NCBI GenBank assembly: GCA_903960515.1
Contig: CAJCBL010000111.1
Coordinates: 1 to 64,000, forward strand
Length of the DNA: 64,000 nt
Direction: 5' to 3'
Origin: an uncultured Verrucomicrobiota bacterium
GTDB lineage: Bacteria > Verrucomicrobiota > Verrucomicrobiia > Opitutales > Opitutaceae
The notes under the pieces were generated by a model. The model was not told where the DNA came from and ran no database searches. It worked only from the letters and a program-made list of their open reading frames with translations. The position numbers were made by a program, and so were the translations under genes. Below, piece after piece: positions 7,533-16,035 of this stretch. Each line of letters starts with the position of its first letter. The first letter of the stretch is position 1.

Positions 7533-8767
7533 AACTCCTCCCGGATACGGGCGATCAGGCGCGCCGCGTTCAGATGCACATCGAAGTTGCCCTCCACCCA
7601 GGCCCGGGCGCCGGAGCGCAGCCGTTCGCACAGATCGTCGTCGGTAGCCAAGCGGTGCCAGGCGGTGGTCCAAGCGGCGGTGTCGTCGACCGGTGCCACC
7701 AGTCCGGTACACTCGTTGGCGATCGCCTCGGTGGTGGCGGCGATGGGCGAGGTGACCACCACAACCCCGGCGGCCATCGCCTCGGGGATGACGTTGGGCA
7801 GGCCGTCGCGGTCCCCGTTGCGGGCCACGATGCCGGTGTGCACAAGTACATCCGCCCAGGCCAATGCCCCAAAGATCTCCTTGATCGGCCGGTGCCCCAT
7901 GAGCTCCACGCAGCCGCCCAGCTCGAGAGAGCGCACTAGGGCCTTGAGCCGCGGATGCAGGGGGCCATTGCCGTAGATGCGCACGGAGAGGGGCAGCCCG
8001 GCTTGGAGGGCGGCCGCATAGAGCTCGAGTTGGCGCTCCAGCCCCTTCTTCTCGACCAGGCGCGCCACACAAACCACGCGCAACGGCGAGCGCCCCGGCC
8101 TCAGCGCATTGAAGGGGGGCAACACATCGAGTCCGCGGCGGATCACGACAACCTTCCCCGGCTCCACTCCGCGCTGACGCAGGGCTGAGCCGGCCATCCA
8201 GGTGGAGGTGCGCACGAAGCGGGAGGCCGCGATCTTCTCGTCCAAGAACCAGTCACCGCCATTCTCGTACAAGTCGTAGGCGTGGGCGGCCATGCTGAAG
8301 GGGATGCCGGTGAGCCGCCCCAACGCCCAGGCCGCCGCAGCGGGGGCCGAAGCCCACACGGCATGCAGGTGCCGGGGCGCTTCGCGGCGGCAGCGCGCCG
8401 CCTCGACCAGCCCGTATCCGACCCCCAGGAGGTTCTCCCAGAAATTCTCCCAACCCGGCGGCCGGCGCAGAATCAGCGCGCCCAACACATCGGCAAGAAA
8501 GCCGCCGCGCGTGCGCAGCGTCTCCAGGGGCAGGCACCAGAGCACGGTGAACAGCCTCCAGCGATTGAAGCGCTCGACCGGTTGGCCGGCGAACTCGGTG
8601 CCCCCGCCCCACAGGGAAACCAGGCGCAACCGCGCCCCGATCGCGCGCAGGGCCACCACCTCGCGCTGCAGAAACGTCTCGGTGGGATGCGGGAAGCGGG
8701 TGAAGAGAAGCACCACCTCGGGCCCGGGAGGCACGGAGACACGGGCGGGTTGCGGAGTGTCGGTCAT
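7529..8767 (-). CDS. GT4-type glycosyltransferase
   Basis: This 412-residue protein starts MTDTPQPARVSVPPGPEVVL. The N-terminal motif RFPHPTETFLQREVVAL is typical of GT4 enzymes such as WcaL/AmsK-type colanic-acid glycosyltransferases. The C-terminal half has VVCVARLVEKKGLERQLE, VELMGHRPIKEIFGALAWAD and DGLPNVIPEAMAAGVVVVTS (nucleotide-sugar binding E-x7-E). It starts 10 bp after the MGDG-synthase-like gene and overlaps the next glycosyltransferase, so all three are likely made together and may build a head group stepwise. Confidence 0.85.
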   Translation of the reverse strand: MTDTPQPARVSVPPGPEVVLLFTRFPHPTETFLQREVVALRAIGARLRLVSLWGGGTEFAGQPVERFNRWRLFTVLWCLPLETLRTRGGFLADVLGALILRRPPGWENFWENLLGVGYGLVEAARCRREAPRHLHAVWASAPAAAAWALGRLTGIPFSMAAHAYDLYENGGDWFLDEKIAASRFVRTSTWMAGSALRQRGVEPGKVVVIRRGLDVLPPFNALRPGRSPLRVVCVARLVEKKGLERQLELYAAALQAGLPLSVRIYGNGPLHPRLKALVRSLELGGCVELMGHRPIKEIFGALAWADVLVHTGIVARNGDRDGLPNVIPEAMAAGVVVVTSPIAATTEAIANECTGLVAPVDDTAAWTTAWHRLATDDDLCERLRSGARAWVEGNFDVHLNAARLIARIREEL

Positions 8768-8777
8768 GGCGGAGTGC

Positions 8778-9965
8778 CTAGACTGTCGCCGGACGCTCGA
8801 TATGGGCGGCATCGAAACCGAGCCCGATGAGCTCGTGGATGAGCGCGGCGTGGTCCTCCTCGTAGCGCAGCGCTTCGAAGGGCCGGCGCACGGCCTCGTA
8901 GCCTCTAGGCTGAAGGATCCACTTCTCCATCACCTCGCGAAGGCCGGCCGCTGAGTCGATGATGGGGCAACCGGCCCCCCGGTCGAAGTACTTCACCGTG
9001 AGCCTCTCCTGAGGCATGATACTGCCGAAGGCGTTGAAGATGATCGGGCAGCGGAAGTGCAGCGCCTTGGCGCAGGTGGTGGTGCCACCGCGCGTTACGA
9101 TGGTGTCGCTCACCTGCAGGAGCCGGTGCATCTCGTCGGTATAGCCGTCGATGAAGCAGGAGAACTCGGGATGCTGGGCACGCCAGTGGACCACCTCGGC
9201 GTAGGTGCGTGCGTTGCGCCCGCAGATGACGATGGCCTGCACGCGGTCGGCGAAATCGGCCAGCACCGGGAGCAGTTGCATGTGGTTGTTGGCGCCGTTG
9301 CCGCCGGTGCCCAGCAGCACCGTGAAGCGGTCGCTGCGCAGCCCGAGAGTATCCTCCACATAGTGCCGCTTCGTCTCCGCGGTAAGCACATCGTGGTGCG
9401 AGCGCGGGCGCATGAGGTGGCCGCGCACCTTGGCCCTGTCCGGGGGCAGACCCAGCTCCAGGGCGTAGTCGCGCGCGGTAGGCGTGCGCGAAAAGTAGAG
9501 ATCCACGGTCTTGTCGACCCAGTTGCGGCTGTAGCCGTAGCCGCCGGAGAACTCGCCGCAGTAGGTGGTGCAGCGGACGTTGTCGGCCCCGAGCTCGGCG
9601 CGGGCCACCTCGAAGTAGCCCCGGTTGAGGCAGTCGTGGACGCTGAATACCAGATGCGGGCGGTACTCGCGCAGCAACTCCCGGTAGTAGCGTTTGCCAA
9701 AGCTGATGCTGTCGCGATTGATGATGCTCAACCCCTCGACAACCATGTAGTAGGGGTGGTGCAACCACGGGGCGCGCTTCTGGATCCAGTTGTAGAAATC
9801 CACGCCCCAACGGCCCACCAGCGACGACTTCTCCAGCAACTGCTCGATGCGCACGTCGACCTTGTGGCGGTAGAGCTCGAAGGCCCATTCGGCGAAGGCC
9901 TGAGCCCGGGCGTCGTGGCCGCCGCCGGTGCTGGATGTGAGAACTAGGATACGTACTTGGCTCAC
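8778..9965 (-). CDS. MGDG-synthase-like glycosyltransferase (GT28 family)
   Basis: This 395-residue GT-B enzyme begins with RILVLTSSTGGGHDARAQAF, the hallmark N-terminal motif of monogalactosyldiacylglycerol synthases and diglucosyl diacylglycerol synthases. It continues with HDCLNRGYFEVARAELG, LLGTGGNGANNHMQLLPVL and the acceptor/donor site SDTIVTRGGTTTCAKALHF. These enzymes add a sugar to a lipid acceptor at the cytoplasmic membrane. It starts 1 nt after the reductase gene and sits in an operon with fatty-acyl-type enzymes, so the acceptor is likely the lipid made by this locus (inference). There is no signal peptide or membrane segment. Confidence 0.85.
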   Translation of the reverse strand: MSQVRILVLTSSTGGGHDARAQAFAEWAFELYRHKVDVRIEQLLEKSSLVGRWGVDFYNWIQKRAPWLHHPYYMVVEGLSIINRDSISFGKRYYRELLREYRPHLVFSVHDCLNRGYFEVARAELGADNVRCTTYCGEFSGGYGYSRNWVDKTVDLYFSRTPTARDYALELGLPPDRAKVRGHLMRPRSHHDVLTAETKRHYVEDTLGLRSDRFTVLLGTGGNGANNHMQLLPVLADFADRVQAIVICGRNARTYAEVVHWRAQHPEFSCFIDGYTDEMHRLLQVSDTIVTRGGTTTCAKALHFRCPIIFNAFGSIMPQERLTVKYFDRGAGCPIIDSAAGLREVMEKWILQPRGYEAVRRPFEALRYEEDHAALIHELIGLGFDAAHIERPATV

Positions 9966-9966
9966 G

Positions 9967-10794
9967 TCAGCGTACTCCGAAGTAACGGGCCATCGCCGCG
10001 CGGCGCAGCGCCAGCGGCATCAGGCGCACACCCAGGGGCCCAAGCACCGTCTGGAAGAAGGACCCGGAGCGCACCACCCCGGAGCGGCCGCGCGAGAGAG
10101 CCCGGCGCAGGTCGAGAGCGGCGCGCTGGGGCGGGGGCGAAGCCTCCAGCGTGGCGTCGAGCCGGCGGGCTACACGCTGAGCGCAGGCCGACAAAGTCTT
10201 TGGAGTGGAAGCGTACATGGCTTGGTTGAAACCCGTGCGGTAGTCGCCGGGACGAAAATCGAGGAAGGTGATTCCCGACATGGGCGCTTCCAACATCAAA
10301 CTTTCAGTGAGCGCAGCGAGGCCGGCCTTGGCGATATTGTATCCGGAGAAATACGGAATCGGAAATTCCACGGCCATCGAGGTGACGTTGACAATGGCCC
10401 CACGCCCACGCGGCGCCATCGAGGCGAAGGCGGCGCGGTTCAGGGCGAAAGAGCCGCCGAGCATCGCATCAAGCTGGGCCCGCCACACCGAGAGCGGCTG
10501 GTCGAGAATGCCCCCAAAAACTCCGTACCCGGCGTTGTGCACCAGCAACTCCAGGCCGCCGCTCTCTTCCGCGACGCGCCCCACCAGCGCCTCCGCCGCG
10601 GAGTCGCCGTCGGCAAGGTCGAAGGCCACGGGATGGAAACGCTCCGCAGCGCCCAAAGTCTCGGGCCGCCGGGAGGTGCCCCAGACCTCGACGCCCTCGG
10701 CTCGCAGCATATCTGAAAAAGCCCGACCGAGCCCGGCCCCCGCGCCGGTGACCAGCGCAGTGCGGTAGCGGCAACGGAGCGGAGTGCGCGACAT
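9967..10794 (-). CDS. Short-chain dehydrogenase/reductase
   Basis: This is a classic 275-residue SDR: cofactor motif LVTGAGAGLGRAF (TGxxxGxG), LLVHNAGYGVFG (NAG), catalytic serine in VNVTSMAVEF, and YNIAKAG (Y-x-x-x-K). Arginines after the glycines (TSRRPE) suggest NADPH. Between a ketosynthase and a lipid glycosyltransferase, a 3-ketoacyl or 3-ketosphinganine reductase role is reasonable but not proven. It starts 48 bp after the ketosynthase stop. Confidence 0.85.
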   Translation of the reverse strand: MSRTPLRCRYRTALVTGAGAGLGRAFSDMLRAEGVEVWGTSRRPETLGAAERFHPVAFDLADGDSAAEALVGRVAEESGGLELLVHNAGYGVFGGILDQPLSVWRAQLDAMLGGSFALNRAAFASMAPRGRGAIVNVTSMAVEFPIPYFSGYNIAKAGLAALTESLMLEAPMSGITFLDFRPGDYRTGFNQAMYASTPKTLSACAQRVARRLDATLEASPPPQRAALDLRRALSRGRSGVVRSGSFFQTVLGPLGVRLMPLALRRAAMARYFGVR

Positions 10795-10842
10795 GGAATG
10801 GCGGCCCTGGGGGCGAGCGGGAGCGGCGGAGCCGGGCCGCGC

Positions 10843-12108
10843 TCAGGCGCCCACCGCGCGGAGGACCAGGCTGACGTTGGCACCGCCAAAGCCGCTGGCG
10901 TTGTTGAGCACCACGCGAGGTGCCACCGGCAGCGTTTCCCGGGGCAGATTGAGGTCGGAAAACTTGGGGTCGACGTTGCGCAGACCACCGCACCCCGGAG
11001 TGAAACCACCACGCAGCGCCAGAGCGCAAATGCCGGTTTCGAGCGCAGTCGCCATCGAGAGCCCGTGGCCGGTGAGGGCCTTGGTGCTGCTCACGGCCAC
11101 GCGACCGATGTCGGCTCCGAAGACAGTGCGTATGGCTTTCACCTCGGAGGCGTCGCCGATGGAGGTGGATGTGGCGTGGGCATTGATGTAGTCGACCTGC
11201 GCCGACGTCACGCCAGCCGAGCGCAGCGCGCGCTGCATCGCGGTGGCCAGGCCCGAACCCTCCGGGTGGGAAATGGCGACATTGTGGCCGTCGGAGGCCT
11301 GTCCCCAACCGGCAAGCTCTCCGTAGGGAGTGGCCCCGCGGCGGGCCACGGACTCCTCGCTCTCCAGCACGATGACTGCCGCCCCACCGGTGCCGACAAA
11401 GCCGTCGCGGGCGGAATCGAACGGCCTGGAGGCCAGCGCCGGCTCCGTTGAGGGAGAGAGGGCCCGCATGCCGGCGAAGGGAAGGATGGCCTCGGTATTG
11501 CCGTCCTCGGCACCCACAACAATCATGCGGTCCTGGCGGCCGGTGACGATGTCGTCATACGCGAAGCCGAGCGCGTGGCCGGTGGAGGCACAGGCCGAGG
11601 AGAAGCCACAGGAGTGGCCCCGTATCTTGAATGCCGCCACGAGGTTGAAATTGAGCGTACCGGAAATCGACGCCACCACCCCCACCGGCGAGCAGCGCGA
11701 GACTCCGAGCTCACGCATGCGCTGGATGTAGTGGGCGAGCAACATCGGCGAACCGGCCGAGGCGCAGTACAGCCCGGTGAGTTCGCTCTGCAGATCGGCC
11801 TCGGCAAGCCGCGCATCCTCGATGGCCTGCAGCATCGCGCAGTGGGCGTAGAGACCGTGCGGCGCCATGCTTCGCAACAGTTCGCGGCGAATGGAGTAGC
11901 GGCTCGGGTAGGTCCAGTCCTCGGGCTCCACTGAACCCACGGAGAAGTCCTTGATCGTGCCCATCACCTTTATCGGCACATCCGGGCGCTGGAACGGCGG
12001 GTAGAGCTCAATGCCATGGCGCAACTCGCGCAGGCTGGACTCCACAGCGGCCTTGTCGTTGCCGATGCTGCTGACGAAACCAAGACCGGTGATGAAGACT
12101 TTTCGCAT
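10843..12108 (-). CDS. Beta-ketoacyl-ACP synthase (KAS I/II family)
   Basis: This 421-residue thiolase-fold protein has all three catalytic residues: Cys in FSSACASTGHALGFAYDD, first His in DYINAHATSTSIGD, second His in SSTKALTGHGLSMATALE, plus the C-terminal NNASGFGGANVSLV loop. The start at 12108 gives MRKVFITGLGFVSSIGN, which fits the family. It should carry out decarboxylative Claisen condensation on an ACP-bound acyl chain. The ACP domain of the upstream gene is the obvious partner. FabF-like sequences also occur in specialised lipid and aryl-polyene clusters, so this is likely a pathway-specific copy. Confidence 0.9.
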   Translation of the reverse strand: MRKVFITGLGFVSSIGNDKAAVESSLRELRHGIELYPPFQRPDVPIKVMGTIKDFSVGSVEPEDWTYPSRYSIRRELLRSMAPHGLYAHCAMLQAIEDARLAEADLQSELTGLYCASAGSPMLLAHYIQRMRELGVSRCSPVGVVASISGTLNFNLVAAFKIRGHSCGFSSACASTGHALGFAYDDIVTGRQDRMIVVGAEDGNTEAILPFAGMRALSPSTEPALASRPFDSARDGFVGTGGAAVIVLESEESVARRGATPYGELAGWGQASDGHNVAISHPEGSGLATAMQRALRSAGVTSAQVDYINAHATSTSIGDASEVKAIRTVFGADIGRVAVSSTKALTGHGLSMATALETGICALALRGGFTPGCGGLRNVDPKFSDLNLPRETLPVAPRVVLNNASGFGGANVSLVLRAVGA

Positions 12109-12435
12109 TTCGTTGGAATACCGTAGCCGCCCCGCGCGCTGGCCCTGAGCCGGAAACAGAGGCGCAAAACTCCCGGGTGCCGTGATCGGAGGCAACAGGA
12201 ATTCTGGCGCCTGCGCGGCGGTGCCACGACGGGGGCTCGCGCCAAAGTTGCCTCCGCCCCTGTGCCCCAAACAAAAGCTCCAGTCGCGGGCGGGCCCCGA
12301 GCAGTGGAGCAAAGCGCAACCGTGAAGTGGCCACGCGGGTGGTACTCAATTCCTGGTCACCGGATGTGGGGTAAAGTCGCCGCCCCAGCATCCTTCACTG
12401 AGAAGCATGCTGGAGGCTACGCTCCGTCTGCGATC

Positions 12436-12489
12436 CGAACAGGTACGGCCACAAGGGCAGCACCTATCGGACTTTATGGTTACGGCTCA
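12436..12489 (-). repeat. Copy 1 of a ~55-bp repeated element beginning at a stop codon
   Basis: Read on the minus strand it starts at the TGA stop of the ACP-hotdog gene (TGAGCCGT) and ends with CCTTGTGGCCGTACC followed by GTTCGG. Related copies lie at 51250-51305 and 59945-60001. It sits in the 379-bp gap between the ACP-hotdog and ketosynthase genes. Function unknown; a 3'-UTR structure or small RNA is possible. Confidence 0.6.
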
Positions 12490-13410
12490 GCCAGAGGCCG
12501 GCTGCGCGCCAGCGGGAGCGACCTCTGCAACGGGAACAGTCGAAGCCGTAGCCACCGGCACCACATAGCCGAAGGTGAGCGTGATCTCCTCGGCGAAAGC
12601 GGCCTTCTCGCCATCCACCTTCACCGTGCCCTCGAAAACGGCCAAAGGTGCCTTGATCCGCTTGGGGCGTACGGAGAGCGCCAGAGTCTCTCCGGGCTTC
12701 ACCACCCTGCTGCAACGCACGCCCTCACAGCCGGTAAAGAACACCGCCGCTGGATCCACGGGCAGCTCCAGCTCGGGGACGCCGCTGCGCAGCAAAAACA
12801 GGACGGCGAGCTGGCCGAGCGCCTCAAGCATGATCGAGGCCGGCAGCACCGGGTTGTTCTTGAAATGCCCCTGCAAGAAGAACTCTGTCCCCGCAACTTG
12901 GTAACGGCCGGTGGCCAAGGCAGCCGCCACCGTCGCCTCTTGCACAAACAGGAAGGGAGACTGCATCGGCAGCACCTCGGCCACCGCCTCGGGGGCGAAA
13001 TGCCTCGGAGGAGCCGGTACCGGGCGCCCGCACACCCGAGCCTCGATGAAAGCATTGATGTCGGCCAGCGTGCGCAGTTCGCGCAGTTCCTCATTCTTGA
13101 TGGTGATCTTCAGGCTCTCCTCCACCAGCATCACCACTTCCAGCATCGTCAGGGAGTCGACACCAAGGTCCTCGATCACACGCAGATCGGTGTTGCCCGA
13201 CTTGAGAAGGGTCCGGTGCTCCGGATCTACAAAGCGTTCGATGATGCCAAGCACCACCGGGGCAATCGAAGCCAACTCGCCGGAGCGCCGGTAGGCCAGC
13301 GCCGCCTCAAGCGTAGCCGGAGAGCAACGCTTGAGCGCATCGCGCAGCACTGCCTCATCGGCCGGGCTTAGGCCCGGAACTGCATTTGCCTGTACGGTTT
13401 GGTCTGACAT
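12487..13410 (-). CDS. Fusion of an acyl carrier protein domain and a FabZ/FabA-like hotdog domain
   Basis: This 307-residue protein carries an ACP domain at roughly residues 50-140 with the phosphopantetheine site DLGVDSLTMLEVVMLVEE. A hotdog domain follows at about 155-290: VLPMQSPFLFVQEATV, then LQGHFKNNPVLPASIMLEAL. In FabZ the first motif is LPHRYPFLLVD with the catalytic His; here that His is Met, while the second-motif Glu (MLEAL) is kept. The domain may therefore bind or edit an acyl chain without dehydrating it. It is the first gene of the minus-strand lipid operon. The start at 13410 (MSDQTVQANAV) avoids a compositionally odd upstream extension. Confidence 0.85.
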   Translation of the reverse strand: MSDQTVQANAVPGLSPADEAVLRDALKRCSPATLEAALAYRRSGELASIAPVVLGIIERFVDPEHRTLLKSGNTDLRVIEDLGVDSLTMLEVVMLVEESLKITIKNEELRELRTLADINAFIEARVCGRPVPAPPRHFAPEAVAEVLPMQSPFLFVQEATVAAALATGRYQVAGTEFFLQGHFKNNPVLPASIMLEALGQLAVLFLLRSGVPELELPVDPAAVFFTGCEGVRCSRVVKPGETLALSVRPKRIKAPLAVFEGTVKVDGEKAAFAEEITLTFGYVVPVATASTVPVAEVAPAGAQPASG

Positions 13411-13579
13411 GGGAGTGGATGTAACAGGCGAGCGAAGTTTCGGGGCAATTCCAAATATTCCCCACACCGGGAATGCGTCGCAACCAGCTCGCCGCGCCCT
13501 TGCGCCGCGCACATTTCCAAAATAGCTCTTGCCTTGCCCTGCTGCCCCGGATGCTCTCGCCCCTTTAACCAATTTCACT

Positions 13580-13810
13580 ATGGCTCAGATCTGCTCAGTT
13601 ACAGGCAAGCGTCCCTCCCGGGGGAGCATCATTCACCGCAAGGGACAGTCCAAGAAGAGCGGCGGCATCGGCACGCACGTGACTGCCATCACCAAGCGGT
13701 GGTTCAAACCGAACCTCCAGAAGGTCAAAGTTCGCCTGCCCAGTGGCCAGGTGAAGCGCATTTTGGTGTGCGCAAAGGTAATTAAAGCTGGCAAAATCCA
13801 GAAAGCCTGA
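13580..13810 (+). CDS. rpmB: 50S ribosomal protein L28
   Basis: The protein is 76 residues, normal for L28. It begins AQICSVTGKRPSRGSIIHRK and ends with KVRLPSGQVKRILVCAKVI followed by a short basic tail. The zinc-type Cys pairs of some L28 forms are absent apart from single Cys residues. The ATG at 13580 is chosen because it gives the conserved N-terminus. It is monocistronic, divergent from the lipid operon, with a strong hairpin downstream. Confidence 0.95.
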   Translation: MAQICSVTGKRPSRGSIIHRKGQSKKSGGIGTHVTAITKRWFKPNLQKVKVRLPSGQVKRILVCAKVIKAGKIQKA

Positions 13811-13840
13811 CACCTCTTTAGTCTTCCCATCCACCCGCCT

Positions 13841-13880
13841 GCCCCCCGGAGAGCGCTTAGCGCCCCGGGGGGCACATTGT
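13841..13880 (+). terminator. Probable terminator hairpin after rpmB
   Basis: A 9-bp GC stem (GCCCCCCGG pairing with CCGGGGGGC) with an inner GCGC/GCGC stem and TTA loop lies 31 bp after the rpmB stop, followed by a weak T-containing tract (ACATTGTTT). Confidence 0.6.
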
Positions 13881-14047
13881 TTGCGGGCCTGGAGATGGCA
13901 GAGCTGTAGTTGCGGCGTCGGCTTTTAGACCCACGGCAAAAGCGCTGCTCAAGCAGCGGTCCCTAGCCATGGGGCAGCGGACAACGTTCACCACCCACAG
14001 AGCACCATCCCTCGGGATGGCGACTGCGGGTTGTAACTGCATGCTGG

Positions 14048-15637
14048 TCACGGACGCTGCGGGCCCACAGGAATCCCGAGTCGGCCGAGCATCTTCTGCG
14101 CGAGCCCAACCAATTCCTCGCCCTCCTCGATGCGCAGTGCCCAGAGGGCTAAGCCATAGACGGCCACCGCCAGCGGGATCACCCCGACCACGGCGGCCAC
14201 ATCGGCCACGCGCAGGGCAGGCGCCCAGCAACGAATCCCCCACTGCGCCCAGGCGACCACGGCCGCCATCGCCAGCGTTGCGCACCCGATCTTCACCAGG
14301 CTCGGCCACAACACCCGGGCGTGGAGATTGGATACTTTGCGGGTGAGCACCCACTGCAGCAGCAACGCCTGCACCAGGCTCGCCAAGTTGCCCGCCCACG
14401 CCAGCCCGGCGGTGGAGCACCAGCGCATCAGAAAAACACTGGCTACGAGATTCACGACAAACGACACCGCGGCGATCTTCACCGGGGCCACCGTGTCTTT
14501 CATCGCGTAGCAACCGCGGATCGACTGGGTGACCCACGAGTACAGAGGCAACCCCAGAGCGAACACCCCCAGCACCGGCGCAGTCTGGCGGGTGTCCTCG
14601 GCGGTGAAGGCTCCGTGCTCAAAAAGCAACCGCACGATAGGCTCGCTCAGCAGCACAAATCCCACCGCCGCCGGGATGGTGATAATGCAGATCAGGCGCA
14701 TCCCCTTCCAGTAGGCGGCGGCCAGGTTGTCCATCTCCCCGCGCGCCGCGAAGGTGGCGATCAAAGGAAAGACCACCGTCGCCACCGACACCGTGAAAAT
14801 CCCCTGCGGCACCTCCATGATACGATTGGCCAACGTGAGCACCGACACCGCCGATTCGTTGAGCGAAAACGCCAGCGATCGTGAAACCAGGAAATTGATC
14901 TGATAGATGGCCGTGCCTACGATGCCCGGCCCCATCAGCCGCAACATCTCCCACAGCCGCGGACTAGGCCGGGTATCCCAGCGAGCCCGCCACCCCGCCC
15001 GCCGCAGCACCCACCAAGGGATGAGCAGCTGCAGCAACCCGCCCAGCAACACCCCGGCGCACAGCCAGCCCATCCTGCCGGCCGGTGTCTTCGCCACAAA
15101 TCCACCTCCGCCGCCCAGAGCCGCGATGATGGTGAGGTTCAACCACACCGCCGTGAGCGCAGGTATGGAGAAGTTGCCCATCAACTGCAGCACCGCGCTC
15201 AAAGCCGCAGTAAGGCACACGAACACCAAGTAGGGGAAAAGCAACTGCGTCAAATGAACCCCGAGCACATAGCGCTCCGCCAGGTCCGGCATCCACCCCA
15301 CCCCCACGCCCAGCCCCACTATCGCCAGCAGCGCCAGCCCTGCCGAGACCAGGAACAGCCAGCTCGCCACCTTGTTGAGCAGGGCGTAGACGCCGGCCCG
15401 GCCGTTCTGCTCGTTCTCCTCGGCCAGCGTGGGCACGAAGGCAGCCATCAACTGCCCCTCCGCCAGCAACCGCCGGAAGAGGTTGGGCAGCATGAAGGCG
15501 AACTGGAAGGCCGAGTTCCACACCGTGGTGCCAAAGAAGGCCGCCGTCAGCGAGTCGCGCACCAAGCCCAACACCCTCGAAAGCAGTGTCGAGCCGGCGA
15601 CCACGCCGATTCTTTGCAGGCTTACCTCTTTGGACAT
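14048..15637 (-). CDS. murJ: Lipid II flippase MurJ (MviN)
   Basis: This 529-residue protein has about 14 membrane segments. The N-terminus GSTLLSRVLGLVRDSLTAAF and the motif FMLPNLFRRLLAEGQLMAAF (conserved Arg residues of the central cavity) are diagnostic of MurJ, the MOP-superfamily flippase of peptidoglycan precursor. Further family stretches are QGIFTVSVATVVFPLIA and GCYAMKDTVAPVKIA. Length is normal. It is divergent from the histidine kinase at 16036. Confidence 0.95.
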   Translation of the reverse strand: MSKEVSLQRIGVVAGSTLLSRVLGLVRDSLTAAFFGTTVWNSAFQFAFMLPNLFRRLLAEGQLMAAFVPTLAEENEQNGRAGVYALLNKVASWLFLVSAGLALLAIVGLGVGVGWMPDLAERYVLGVHLTQLLFPYLVFVCLTAALSAVLQLMGNFSIPALTAVWLNLTIIAALGGGGGFVAKTPAGRMGWLCAGVLLGGLLQLLIPWWVLRRAGWRARWDTRPSPRLWEMLRLMGPGIVGTAIYQINFLVSRSLAFSLNESAVSVLTLANRIMEVPQGIFTVSVATVVFPLIATFAARGEMDNLAAAYWKGMRLICIITIPAAVGFVLLSEPIVRLLFEHGAFTAEDTRQTAPVLGVFALGLPLYSWVTQSIRGCYAMKDTVAPVKIAAVSFVVNLVASVFLMRWCSTAGLAWAGNLASLVQALLLQWVLTRKVSNLHARVLWPSLVKIGCATLAMAAVVAWAQWGIRCWAPALRVADVAAVVGVIPLAVAVYGLALWALRIEEGEELVGLAQKMLGRLGIPVGPQRP

Positions 15638-16035
15638 CTCGCTTGAGTAGGTCGGGGCGGCGCTGCGGTGCGCAAGATATTATCCCGCTCCAGAGCGTCC
15701 CTAGCCGACGGGTGGGGGCACCATTCCTGCCGCGGTGGTTCTCCAAGCACCCGATACCTCGCGGGCCGGGACGGCCCAAACGTGATCCACGGCAACACTT
15801 CGCCCACGACCACTCGCCACCAGGGATTGGCTACACACTCCGACGCCCTCGGCACTCGCCCCCGGGGAGCGCCCAAACCGATTGCCTACAAATACGATGG
15901 CGCCGCCGCCCCCGCCGAGATTACCTAGCCCCCACGCCCCACCCGGAAAGTGCCATCTCCCCAAGATACCGCAGCCCGTCTATCGCCCGCCCCCGCAACC
16001 CGAAAGGGCCAGCCCGAATACGCCCCCCACGCTTC
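15638..16035. other. Divergent intergenic region between murJ and the NarX-type kinase
   Basis: About 400 bp without a supportable gene. It must hold the promoters of both flanking genes, but I see no clear operator, riboswitch or sigma-70 consensus. Confidence 0.4.
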
